Positions 1-8,071 of a stretch of 26,909 nt of DNA are shown one piece after another. Both the position numbers and the translations under genes were made by a program. Where the stretch lies: positions 1-26,909 of the forward strand of contig CAYWNA010000179.1 of assembly GCA_964459305.1 (NCBI GenBank), given 5' to 3'. The notes beneath the pieces are model-generated. The model was given only the letters and a program-made list of their open reading frames with translations. It was not told where the DNA came from and made no database searches. How positions within the stretch are numbered: position 1 is the stretch's first letter; each line of letters begins with the position of its first letter. The DNA comes from CAYWNA01 sp964459305 (GTDB lineage: Bacteria > Planctomycetota > Planctomycetia > Pirellulales > Pirellulaceae).

Positions 1-1176
1 AATCATTATGCGGGCTCCACCGTTTGCGCCCCGTCCCGCTGCGTCCTGATGACGGGTCTCCATACCGGCCACTGCACCGTTCGCACCAACGGGAAAGAAA
101 TGCTCCGCAAAAACGACGTCACCCTGGCACAGGTACTGAAACGGGCCGGATACAGCACTGGTTGCATCGGCAAGTGGGGAGTCGGAAGACCGGGTCTGAA
201 CGACCCGAACGAACATGGCTTTGACTACTTCTACGGCTATGTGTGTATGAACCATGCCCACAACTGCTACCCCGAGTTCATCATCCGAAATGGCGAGAAG
301 GTCCCGCTCGGAAACGTACTGCAGGAGAAATGGAGGAATAGAAATATCTACGAAGGTGCCGGTGTCGCCGAAAAGAAAGTCGACTTCGTCCCGCACCTCT
401 GCCAGAAAGAGGTCATTCAGTTCATCGACAAGAACAAGGAGAAGCCGTTTTTCCTCTACTACGCCCTGAACATACCTCACGCGAATAACGAAGGTGGCCG
501 CAACGGCATGGAGGTGCCATCTTTCGGCGAGTTTGCCGACATGGACTGGCCAGACCCGGAAAAGGGTTTCGCCGCCATGATCAGCTATATCGACGGATAC
601 GTTAAAGAGATATTCGACAAACTGAAAGAAACCGGGCTGGATAAGAATACGTTGGTGATGTTCACCAGCGACAATGGTCCGCACCAGGAAGGCGGGCATC
701 TGATGGAGTATTTCGATTCCAACGGACAACTCCGCGGCAAGAAACGGGATCTCTATGAAGGCGGCGTTCGGGTCCCCACCATCGCCCACTGGCCGGGTGT
801 CATTGAGCCGGGCAGAGAGAGCGATCACGTCTCGGCGTTCCAGGACATGATGCCCACCTTCGCCGAACTCGCCGGCGTGGACTGCCCAGAGACAGACGGA
901 ATATCGATGCTGCCAACGTTACTGGGCCAGCGAGAGCAGAGGGAACACGAGCACCTCTTCTGGGAGTTCTACGAGGGTGGCGGCAAGAAGGCTGTGCTGA
1001 AGGGCAAGTGGAAGGGTATCCGCCTGAATACCTTCAAGAAGCCGGATGGTCCTATTGAACTCTACGATGTTACTGCGGACATCTCCGAACAGAAGAACAT
1101 CGCGTCGGAACACCCCGATATCGTCGCCGACATGGCACGGATCATGAAGGAAGAGCATGTGGGCCGGGAGAAGTAA
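1..1176 (+). CDS. Sulfatase, formylglycine-dependent (5' end cut by the window edge)
   Basis: Hydrolyses sulfate esters, in this setting probably on a sulfated polysaccharide. The frame is open from base 1, and the first codons encode VCAPSRC followed by LMTGLHTG. This is the type I sulfatase signature C-x-P-S-R, whose Cys (bases 25-27) is converted to formylglycine. Further family marks follow: GKWGVG, the IPHANNEG segment, FTSDNGPHQEGGH (metal and substrate residues) and RDLYEGGVRVP. Only the first part (signal peptide and the N-terminal metal-binding Asp pair) is missing; 391 codons remain of the 450-500 usual for the family. The Met at base 49 lies downstream of the catalytic Cys, so it cannot be the true start. 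The stop is followed 14 bases later by a decayed ankyrin/PD40 gene. Substrate specificity cannot be read from the sequence. Confidence 0.93.
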   Translation, partial: NHYAGSTVCAPSRCVLMTGLHTGHCTVRTNGKEMLRKNDVTLAQVLKRAGYSTGCIGKWGVGRPGLNDPNEHGFDYFYGYVCMNHAHNCYPEFIIRNGEKVPLGNVLQEKWRNRNIYEGAGVAEKKVDFVPHLCQKEVIQFIDKNKEKPFFLYYALNIPHANNEGGRNGMEVPSFGEFADMDWPDPEKGFAAMISYIDGYVKEIFDKLKETGLDKNTLVMFTSDNGPHQEGGHLMEYFDSNGQLRGKKRDLYEGGVRVPTIAHWPGVIEPGRESDHVSAFQDMMPTFAELAGVDCPETDGISMLPTLLGQREQREHEHLFWEFYEGGGKKAVLKGKWKGIRLNTFKKPDGPIELYDVTADISEQKNIASEHPDIVADMARIMKEEHVGREK

Positions 1177-1190
1177 GGGCTGGCTCACCC

Positions 1191-2035
1191 ATGGGACCTG
1201 ATGTGGCACGGGGCAGCACGCCGTTGATGGTGGCGGCTTTCGCCGGTCGAACTGAAGCTGCCAGACTGCTGATCGAAAAAGGCGCCAACCTTCATGCCAA
1301 AAGCAACGACGGATGGACCGCCCTGCATGTCGCTGCCTTTTTTGGCCACCCTGGGACGGCAAGTTGCTCCTTGAGAAAGACGCAGGAGTCAATGCGAAGA
1401 ACCAGAACGGACAAGCTCCGCTCGATCTTGTGACCGGGAAGTGGAATGACGAATTGGCGGGGGCTTACCGAGAGGTTGCAAGAATCCTGCAAACCGAACT
1501 GGATCTCGAACAAATCAAGAATGCCCGTCCGAAGATCGCGGCTCTGTTGGCTGGAAAGGGCAGCAAGAGTGGCAAGTCACAGGTGAAGAGTACTGGTTAC
1601 AGGGGATCTTATTTCGTCAACGGCGAAATCCACGTCAACATTTACGGCATGCCCGAGGGCAAGCCCCTGACAACCGGACACCAGGACTTCAAACCGTCCT
1701 GGTCGAAGACCGGCGACATGCTCGCATTCTTCCGCCGTCTAAAGGATGATCCGGTCGCGACCATTTTTTTGGGGGGGGCTGCGATGCACATTATCAACGT
1801 TGACGGCACGGGGCTGCATCCGCTGAGCGACGGCACCCACACAGATTTCAATCAAACCTGGACGCGCGACGGAACCAACACGCCCATCTGGAACCGAAAG
1901 CATCCGCAGAAGGTCAGCTTTCAAGTGATGGCGAGCAAGGTGGGCAACGAGCCCGGCCAGGAGGTCTCGCTAACCGACAAGAGATACCACACCTGGGCAT
2001 ATACGTGCCTCATCGACGGCCGAATTCTCGTACAG
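1191..2035 (+). pseudogene. Ankyrin-repeat / PD40 (TolB-like) protein remnant, frameshifted and truncated
   Basis: Two frames together make one recognisable protein. The first frame (from ATG 1191) encodes ankyrin repeats (STPLMVAAFAGRTEAARLL, then GWTALHVAAFFGHPG). Near 1358 the homology moves to the next frame (KLLLEKDAGVNAKNQNGQ APLDLV), which fits loss of one base. That second frame continues with a conserved-looking segment (ELDLEQIKNARPKIAALL). It then enters WD40-like/PD40 propeller repeats: FKPSWSKTGDMLAFF, IINVDGTGLHPLSDGTHTDF, TRDGTNTPIWNRK and HTWAYTCLIDGRILVQ. Similarity stops at about 2030, where the sequence becomes antisense of a transposase remnant. There is no signal peptide, and the start is probably not original. 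A T7-G8 homopolymer lies inside it at 1764-1778. It is not expected to make a working protein. Confidence 0.7.
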
Positions 2036-2370
2036 TGCGCACAGCATCCCCATACAGAACTGGTCATAGTGCAGCGTGCGATTGCCCGCTTTGCCCGCTC
2101 GCAGCCGGATTCATGCAGTGGTTCGAAACGAGGAGCAAGTTCCTCGGAGTATTTGAGGCCGCTCAGGTCCGAGTTCTTTATCTCCGGCTTCCGCGCCCGG
2201 CTTTTCTTCCGGCCAGACTCCTTGTCTTGCGATTCGTCGGCGTCCCCGGGTTCGTCGGGTGGAGAGACTTTCGTTACCGACGCCTTCCTGCGCCGCCCGG
2301 CGCGTTCGCGTCGTCTCTTCTGCTGGCGGCGCTGATCGCTCGTTCGTCGTGGCCGTTCTTTGTGGCTCAT
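2030..2370 (-). pseudogene. N-terminal remnant of an IS4-like transposase
   Basis: Read from ATG at 2370 on the minus strand. The start is a very basic Arg/Lys-rich leader of about 65 residues. Then comes LSGLKYSEELAPRFEPLHES GCER, and after a frame change near 2093, AGNRTLHYDQFCMGMLCALY. From memory, the order 'LKYFEELAPL..LH..GCERD.AGNR.LHYDQ' is the N-terminal part of a transposase family common in planctomycetes. The frame break fits loss of one base (GCER-D-KAGNR expected). The catalytic part is absent: recognisable sequence ends at about 2035, where it abuts the 3' end of the PD40 remnant. The identification rests on recall of the motif, so the IS family name is tentative. Confidence 0.55.
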
Positions 2371-2373
2371 CCC

Positions 2374-2423
2374 TGCGCCCTGCCATCATGACAGAAAATC
2401 CAAAGACGTAGTGGCAGGGCGCA
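2374..2423. repeat. 12-bp perfect inverted repeat beside the transposase remnant
   Basis: TGCGCCCTGCCA at 2374-2385 is repeated as its exact reverse complement TGGCAGGGCGCA at 2412-2423, with a 26-base loop. It lies just upstream of the minus-strand transposase start. It could be part of the insertion sequence's end, an operator or a hairpin; the sequence does not decide. The rest of 2424-2848 holds no gene that I can support: a frame is open from GTG 2624, but it is only an upstream extension of the next gene. Confidence 0.5.
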
Positions 2424-2797
2424 AATCCCGTGCCAAACTGTGAGGAATTTAAGGCTTCTGTGCCGGACGGACGGTACCTCCAAAGAAGTGCGGGCCGCGC
2501 CGCTTGCTTAGCAAATATCGGGCCCTGCGGGATTGGGTCGGGAGTCGTTTATCGACGGACGACGGAAATTGAGTAGAGTAGTCCCGTGCCACGACGTCTG
2601 CGATAATGTAGCGGAGGGATCGTGTGTCACGTGCTCAACTGTGCGGTTCGGCGGATGAAGCTTTTCGACGAAATCAGCGTGGCGGCAAAGTAGATCCGAA
2701 TGCTGCCGAACCGGTTCGAGGCCGGCCGAAGACTGCTCCCCCGCGTGAGTCTCTGCTTCGTGTCCGCTGGCTTCTGTGGTCTGTTGGTCCTCCGCGC

Positions 2798-2803
2798 TAC
2801 AAT
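2798..2803 (+). promoter_or_regulatory. Possible -10 element (TACAAT) upstream of the esterase
   Basis: TACAAT lies 45 bases before the chosen ATG at 2849. No convincing -35 box is found at the usual distance; the nearest candidate is TTCTGT at 2772-2777, spaced too far. It is a weak candidate for the promoter of the three-gene cluster 2849-8043. Confidence 0.22.
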
Positions 2804-2848
2804 GGCGGCTCGTCGGCCGACCAGCACCAGGAATTCGAGGAATTTGAC

Positions 2849-4138
2849 ATGGTTGCTCTGAGAGACAGAACCCTGGCCATTGCGGTCTTGCTGTGTGTCG
2901 CAGCTCCCGCGGCGTCGCAGGAGTACGAAACCAATTACGACGAAAGCAAGGTTCCGCAGTACACGCTGCCCGACCCGCTCGCTCTCTCGACGGGAGTGCG
3001 TGCTACCGATGCCAGGACTTGGCGGGACCAGCGGCGTCCAGAAATCTTGCGGCTGTTCGAGCAGTATGTCTACGGCCGGACTCCACGCACACGCGTCCCC
3101 ATGCGAGTCCAAGTCCGCTCGGTGGCGACCGACGCCCTCGAAGGCAAGGCCACTCGAAAACAGGTGCGACTGTGTTTCTCCGAGCCCGACGGTGGCCCGA
3201 AAGTGGACCTGCTCGTCTACCTGCCCAACACCTCCGTCCGGCCCGCGCCTCTGTTTGTCGGGCTGAACTTCCACGGGAACCATACGATCCACAGCGACCC
3301 GGCCATCGAGATCACCGATGTTTGGGTCCGCAACAATTCGGGAACCAGCGTCACCAACCATCGCGCCGACGAACGGGGCCGAGGCCAGAGAAGCGACCTC
3401 TGGGCGGTCGAAACGACCCTCGCGCGAGGTTACGGCCTGGCAACTGCCTACTACGGCGATCTCGATCCTGACTTCGACGATGGTTTCCAGAACGGAGTTC
3501 ACGCCCTCTTTCGCGAAGTGGGGCAGGAGCGTCGGCCGGACGACTGGGCTTCTATCGGCGCATGGGCTTGGGGCCTGAGCCGGGCTATGGACTATTTCGA
3601 AACAGATCGCGACATCGACGCCAATCGCGTGGCCGTGATGGGCCATTCCCGCTTGGGGAAGACCGCGCTGTGGGCGGGTGCTCAGGACGAACGCTTCGCG
3701 GTCGTAATCTCCAACAATTCGGGCGCCGGCGGTGCCGCTCTCGCCCGCCGCCGGTTTGGCGAATCATTGAAGGCATCAATTACGCTGGTGCCCTGGTGGT
3801 ACTGCGAGAACTATCGGCAATACGCCGACCACGAAGACCGCCTGCCCGTCGACCAGCACATGCTGCTGGCCCTAATCGCACCGCGTCCGGTCTACGTGGC
3901 CAGTGCCGAGACGGACCGCTGGGCAGATCCTCGCGGCGAGTTTCTCACAGCGAAGGCGGCCGATCCCGTATACCGACTTCTGGGCACGGACGGCCTGCCT
4001 GCACGAGACATGCCCTCGCTCGATACGCCGATCATGGGTACGATCGGCTATCACATCCGCCGCGGCGGGCACAGGGTAACCGAATACGATTGGCAAAGGT
4101 TCCTGGATTTCGCCGACCGGGCCCTCCGTCGTGAATGA
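2849..4138 (+). CDS. CE15-like glucuronoyl/acetyl-xylan-type esterase, secreted
   Basis: Alpha/beta-hydrolase expected to cleave an ester on a plant- or algal-type polysaccharide (CE15 enzymes cut glucuronoyl esters between glucuronoxylan and lignin). The ATG at 2849 is chosen because GAGG lies 8 bases upstream and the protein then begins with a clean signal peptide (MVALRDRTLAIAVLLC, cleavage after AASQ). The frame is open back to GTG 2624, but that extension looks like non-coding DNA. The 429-residue protein carries the nucleophile elbow GHSRLGKTALWAGAQD with Ser267, then ISNNSGAGGAAL, WYCENYRQY, and the C-terminal RGGHRVTEYDW with His408. These are the CE15 family's Ser and His blocks, and the length is normal. 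It is the first gene of a plus-strand cluster; the next start is 30 bases on. The exact ester substrate is unknown. Confidence 0.87.
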   Translation: MVALRDRTLAIAVLLCVAAPAASQEYETNYDESKVPQYTLPDPLALSTGVRATDARTWRDQRRPEILRLFEQYVYGRTPRTRVPMRVQVRSVATDALEGKATRKQVRLCFSEPDGGPKVDLLVYLPNTSVRPAPLFVGLNFHGNHTIHSDPAIEITDVWVRNNSGTSVTNHRADERGRGQRSDLWAVETTLARGYGLATAYYGDLDPDFDDGFQNGVHALFREVGQERRPDDWASIGAWAWGLSRAMDYFETDRDIDANRVAVMGHSRLGKTALWAGAQDERFAVVISNNSGAGGAALARRRFGESLKASITLVPWWYCENYRQYADHEDRLPVDQHMLLALIAPRPVYVASAETDRWADPRGEFLTAKAADPVYRLLGTDGLPARDMPSLDTPIMGTIGYHIRRGGHRVTEYDWQRFLDFADRALRRE

Positions 4139-4168
4139 ACGGAATAGCAAACAACGGAAACACTCATC

Positions 4169-5494
4169 ATGAAAACAAACGATGCAGGACCTTGCAGAAG
4201 GCGGTTCTTGAGATCATCTCGGATCAGCGCTCTATTGTTCTTGTTCAGATTCATAGCGGACAGCTTTGTTCTCGGAGAAGCTGAAGCCACAGAAAAAGAC
4301 CCACCTAAAGTCGTTTTCAAAACGATCGGCACCGAGACTAAACCGATTCATTTCGAATGCCGCCGCATGGTTGTCGGACCCTGGGTGCGCCAGCCGGACG
4401 AGTACGAGGGGTACAACGGGTTCGTGGGCTGGCCCGGTCTCGCACGGCTGAAATCCGGTCGGTGGCTACTCACGTTCAGCTCCGGTTACTGGCACGCAAG
4501 CCCTCCGCTGACTGAGGACATCCTCAAAGAGGAGAAGAGCCGCGAGTACTTTGAAGCGATGAAAAAGATCGGGATGCCCGATGTCACCTCGCCCCGGGGT
4601 GGACGGGCCCACGTCATGCATTCGGACGACCAAGGAAAAACCTGGTCAAATCCGACCCTCCTGGTTGACACCGAACTGGACGACCGCCATCCCACGATCC
4701 TCGAACTGAATGACGGAACGCTTCTTTGTACCTTCTTCGCCTATGCCGCTCCCAGCACAGCCCAGGCAAAGTACATGTTGTCCACTGACCAGGGAAAAAG
4801 CTGGTCAGCTCCCAAGACGTTGCCCGGAGAGGCCGCCGCGTTTGGAAATGGGTCCGCCATTCAGCTCGCCGATGGCACCGTCGTTGTGGCGGCCGATCAG
4901 AAGTCCGACAAGGAAGGCATTGCGATCCTTCGCTCAACGGACCGGGGAAGAAACTTCAAGTTAGCTTCCGTTGTCGAAACGGATCATCCGCAATACGAAC
5001 CGACCATTGCTCAGTTGCCGGACGGCCGATTGATACTTATCACGCGCCGCGAGGGAACGATCTACTGGTCCAAGGACGGCGGCAAGAGTTGGTCGCCGCC
5101 GGCTTCGACTGGCGTCAATCTTTACGATCCTCATCTGGTTGTCATGCCCAACGGAGTGTTGGCGTGCTTCCATGGTTCGTACGAAGGCGGTGGCCTTCGC
5201 GTCATCCTCAGCCCCGACAACGGGAAGACGTGGCACGGGCCCAAGAAACACATTGGGTACTCTGTTGACCCTTCCGTCTACGCCTATTCCCATCCGATGC
5301 TTCTTCCCGATGGAACGATTTATCTCGTTTACCTCCATACCGGAGGGCACCGTCCGGCCCACGCTCGCACCGAGGCACTGTGGACGATTCGGATACGGAT
5401 CAATGAGAATGCTGACGGAATACAACTCCTGCCGTCTCCAGGCGGAGCGAGGTTTATTACAGGGTTAGAGTCAGCACCCAGGAGTCAACGATGA
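4169..5494 (+). CDS. BNR-repeat sialidase-like exo-glycosidase family protein, exported
   Basis: A six-bladed-propeller protein of the sialidase/neuraminidase superfamily. Five Asp boxes (S-x-D-x-G-x-x-W/F) are visible: SDDQGKTW at residue 152, STDQGKSW at 205, STDRGRNF at 256, SKDGGKSW at 301 and SPDNGKTW at 348. The N-terminus has a Tat-like leader (CRRRFLRSSRISALLFLF). The 441-residue length suits a single propeller. The last bases overlap the next gene's ATG by four (ATGA, 5491-5494), which indicates translational coupling with the DUF4091 gene. In planctomycete glycan loci such proteins are called 'exo-alpha-sialidase', but the substrate is often not sialic acid. I did not identify a full catalytic Arg triad or Tyr/Glu pair, so activity is inferred only from the family. 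Confidence 0.85.
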   Translation: MKTNDAGPCRRRFLRSSRISALLFLFRFIADSFVLGEAEATEKDPPKVVFKTIGTETKPIHFECRRMVVGPWVRQPDEYEGYNGFVGWPGLARLKSGRWLLTFSSGYWHASPPLTEDILKEEKSREYFEAMKKIGMPDVTSPRGGRAHVMHSDDQGKTWSNPTLLVDTELDDRHPTILELNDGTLLCTFFAYAAPSTAQAKYMLSTDQGKSWSAPKTLPGEAAAFGNGSAIQLADGTVVVAADQKSDKEGIAILRSTDRGRNFKLASVVETDHPQYEPTIAQLPDGRLILITRREGTIYWSKDGGKSWSPPASTGVNLYDPHLVVMPNGVLACFHGSYEGGGLRVILSPDNGKTWHGPKKHIGYSVDPSVYAYSHPMLLPDGTIYLVYLHTGGHRPAHARTEALWTIRIRINENADGIQLLPSPGGARFITGLESAPRSQR

Positions 5495-8043
5495 ATCGAT
5501 TGCGGACGTGTGTCTTGTTAGCAGCGTGCCTGGCAGCAGCGAGTGTTAGCACCGCTCAAGAGAATCCGGATGTCGCAGAAACGAATCTCATCCTGAATCG
5601 TCCTTACACCTACTTTTCAGCGCCCAACTACTCGTATTGCACGGATCAAGGCGACATTGAGCAACTGACCGATGGCAAGGCGGCGACTTCGATTAAGACC
5701 ATATGGAGACTCCCTGGAACCGTCGGATGGATAGCAGGCGTTGACGTGCCGGTCGTCATCCATTTTGAACTGCAAGAGGAAGCGACGCTTTCCGAATTGA
5801 AGTTCAACACCGTCGGTGGCGGTGGCTCGGGCGTCATGGATGTTGGAATCCGTGTTTACGGAAGCCTGGACAACAAGACGTACATTCCTATCGGCAACGT
5901 CCCGGCCCCACGTCTTCCTCGAGAAGATCAGAAGACGACTTGCCTGGTGCAAAAACGAGTCCCTCTGAAGCAGGCACGAGCGAAATATGTCGCGGTCGTG
6001 GCAATGGCGCCCGCACCGTACTATTTCGTGTTCGCTGATGAAATCGAGCTTGTCGGCAGAAGCCCGGCAACGTCGGCGAGCACCCTGCCGGTCCTCCCCG
6101 GCATCAGGGGAAGCAGTGCGAAAGAGCTGCAGGAGCTATTGAGGGGTGGTCGCCGCGCTCTCTCGTTTGCGGAGAGCCTGACGGCTCCGCTCGAGAGGCA
6201 GACGGCGCAATGGCCGAAGAACTTGTCTTCTGAAGCGCGCAATGACAAGAAGAGCTTTCTGTCTCAGGCCTTGAAGGTGAAGAACCAGAAAGAGATCGAC
6301 AGCCTCCGCCGCGCGTTTACCGACAGACATCGAAAGCTGGCACGGCAAGTCTATAACGCCGACACACTTGTCTGGCCAACCGTTCCCGATGAAAAGTTCG
6401 TCATGCTCTCACTCCCGGAAGCAATCAAACCGGCTCAGAAGGCCTCGGTGCACACCGTAATCAACGCTCTTGAGGCAGCCGCTTTCGGCGCGACGAACCT
6501 GACCGAAGAAGCTCTGCCGCTTGCGGTATCTGTTTCCGGCGGCGGCCCTGGAAGTCCCGCGGTGACACCGCGTGTGGCACGGTTTTCCAGGACAAAGGGC
6601 TCGCAGTATGTGGCCGATGTGCTTTTGGCCACCGATTGTCCCCAGAGTATTCCGTCAGGCGAATCGAAACTTGTCTGGATCGGCATCGAGAGCACGGGGG
6701 CCACGGCCGGCACATACAACTATGAAGTCATGGTGAGAGTCGGTGGGCAACTCCATGACATTCCCATGGAGGTTGTTGTCCATGATGTCACACTATCAAA
6801 GACAACGCCGCTGACAACATTCAACTGGGCCTACTTGGACAGCGGCAATAACGGCAGTCCGCTTCTCAAGAAAGTCCGTGCAACCATGTTGGATCACCGA
6901 ATCACAACAGGAGCATGCACCGGCATCGGCAATCCCAGGAAGGATGCGCAGGGAGAAGTAATCCGCCCGGTCGAGATCGACCTCACGACGATGGACAAGT
7001 ACCTCGACTTCAACCAGGACTTCCCGGACGTCAGTTTCTTCTGGTCGTTCCACCCGAGGTTCAATCCGCCTACGCGGGATATGTTCGGCAAAGCGGAATG
7101 GATGAGCGAAGAGTACAAGACTGTCTTCAAGGAATGGCTAGTCAAGTTCGTGGGTCATCTCAAGGCAAAGGGACGCAGCTATGACAGCTTCCACCTTCAG
7201 ATGTTCGACGAGACGAGAGACAACAAGGTTGCTGAAATCTGCAGCCTTGTGCATGAAGCCGATCCCAAAGTCAGGATGATGATCACCGGCAATGCGTCAA
7301 GCCTCCCGCAAGAACTTGTTGACGCGGGCATGAACATTTTCGTGCATCATGCACCTAGGCTTGGCTATGACGAGTTCCCTTCCTTTCGTGTTCTGCGGTC
7401 CGGCGGAAGGGAACTTTGGTTCTACCATGCGGCTGACAGCGAAGCAGGTTATGGCGTCGAGCGTGATCCGCTTGATGCGTACCGGCTGCTGCACTGGCTG
7501 GCATTTCGACATGGCGCGACCGGTGTCGGCTTCTGGAACATGTTGCACGACCGCGCGAGTTGCTGGGCAGACGATAGTCTTTTCTATCCCATGGTGTATA
7601 CGATACCGGATCTGCAAGGGAATCCTCCTCCACCGGATGTCAAAACGGCCGAAACCATCATTCCCAGCAGGCGTTGGGAATACACACGCATGGGCATCGA
7701 GGATTACATACTGTTGCAGATGGCGCGGCAAGGAATCGCGCAACTCAAAGCTGCGGAACAGACTGAGTATCAAACGACGCTCGATAGTATTGTCAAGACA
7801 ACAACGCTTACGCTGCCTACACGAACGTCCTACGACGGGCGGCAGATGTTCCGACAAAAGCGTCGGGAACTGATCAAGCTAGTAGAGGAGTTAAATCGGA
7901 AAGGTCCTTGTTGCGCAGGATCTTCTCGGCTACCTGAGATGCGGTCGGCGTCTCATCCTGTTGGCTGTCGTCGGCTGCTGCCAAGTGGCCCGACATCCAA
8001 ACGGCAAGAATGGTGGCAAAGACGGTGGTTCTTCTCATGTTGA
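5491..8043 (+). CDS. DUF4091 glycoside-hydrolase-like secreted protein with an aberrant C-terminal tail
   Basis: Signal peptide (MNRLRTCVLLAACLAAASVS, cleavage near TAQ) is followed by a discoidin/F5-8C-like beta-sandwich (about residues 35-190), a helical linker, a second beta-sandwich (about 290-430) and a TIM-barrel-like DUF4091 region (about 430-790). Barrel signatures are HLQMFDETRD (Asp573, Glu574), RLLHWLAFRHGATGVGFWN and SRRWEYTRMGIEDYILLQMA. The family acts on extracellular glycans; the reaction is not established for this member. The natural end is expected near RRELIKLVEELN (about 7893). The remaining 48 or so residues (Cys/Ser/Arg/Trp-rich) are unlike the family and lie exactly antisense to a small minus-strand gene with its own signal peptide. 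The original stop therefore seems lost at a DNA junction. The start overlaps the preceding sialidase-like gene by 4 bp. Confidence 0.82.
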   Translation: MNRLRTCVLLAACLAAASVSTAQENPDVAETNLILNRPYTYFSAPNYSYCTDQGDIEQLTDGKAATSIKTIWRLPGTVGWIAGVDVPVVIHFELQEEATLSELKFNTVGGGGSGVMDVGIRVYGSLDNKTYIPIGNVPAPRLPREDQKTTCLVQKRVPLKQARAKYVAVVAMAPAPYYFVFADEIELVGRSPATSASTLPVLPGIRGSSAKELQELLRGGRRALSFAESLTAPLERQTAQWPKNLSSEARNDKKSFLSQALKVKNQKEIDSLRRAFTDRHRKLARQVYNADTLVWPTVPDEKFVMLSLPEAIKPAQKASVHTVINALEAAAFGATNLTEEALPLAVSVSGGGPGSPAVTPRVARFSRTKGSQYVADVLLATDCPQSIPSGESKLVWIGIESTGATAGTYNYEVMVRVGGQLHDIPMEVVVHDVTLSKTTPLTTFNWAYLDSGNNGSPLLKKVRATMLDHRITTGACTGIGNPRKDAQGEVIRPVEIDLTTMDKYLDFNQDFPDVSFFWSFHPRFNPPTRDMFGKAEWMSEEYKTVFKEWLVKFVGHLKAKGRSYDSFHLQMFDETRDNKVAEICSLVHEADPKVRMMITGNASSLPQELVDAGMNIFVHHAPRLGYDEFPSFRVLRSGGRELWFYHAADSEAGYGVERDPLDAYRLLHWLAFRHGATGVGFWNMLHDRASCWADDSLFYPMVYTIPDLQGNPPPPDVKTAETIIPSRRWEYTRMGIEDYILLQMARQGIAQLKAAEQTEYQTTLDSIVKTTTLTLPTRTSYDGRQMFRQKRRELIKLVEELNRKGPCCAGSSRLPEMRSASHPVGCRRLLPSGPTSKRQEWWQRRWFFSC
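7874..8038 (-). pseudogene. 5' fragment of a secreted-protein gene, truncated
   Basis: From ATG 8038 on the minus strand, with GAGAGG nine bases upstream, the 54-residue product starts with a clear signal peptide (MRRTTVFATILAVWMSGHLA, cleavage after AAADD). It continues with QQDETPTASQVAEKILRNKD and then stops. A further in-frame ATG at 8062 gives an eight-residue extension without benefit. It lies 33 bases downstream of the stop of the 1202-residue gene, so it was probably the next gene of that minus-strand operon. Exported proteins this short with no domain are unusual, and the 3' side meets the plus-strand DUF4091 gene head-on. I read it as the beginning of a gene whose remainder is missing. 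The function is not recognisable. Confidence 0.45.
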
Positions 8044-8071
8044 TCAACCTCTCACGTTTCAAATTGGATTC

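Noticed and set aside
2022..2027. GAATTC at the PD40/transposase junction, as a sign of a cloning artefact
   Set aside because: Another GAATTC occurs at 2831-2836 in normal sequence; one restriction site at a junction is easily chance.
2624..2848. N-terminal extension of the CE15-like esterase from GTG 2624
   Set aside because: The extension precedes a complete signal peptide and a good ribosome site at ATG 2849, and its composition is unlike a protein N-terminus.
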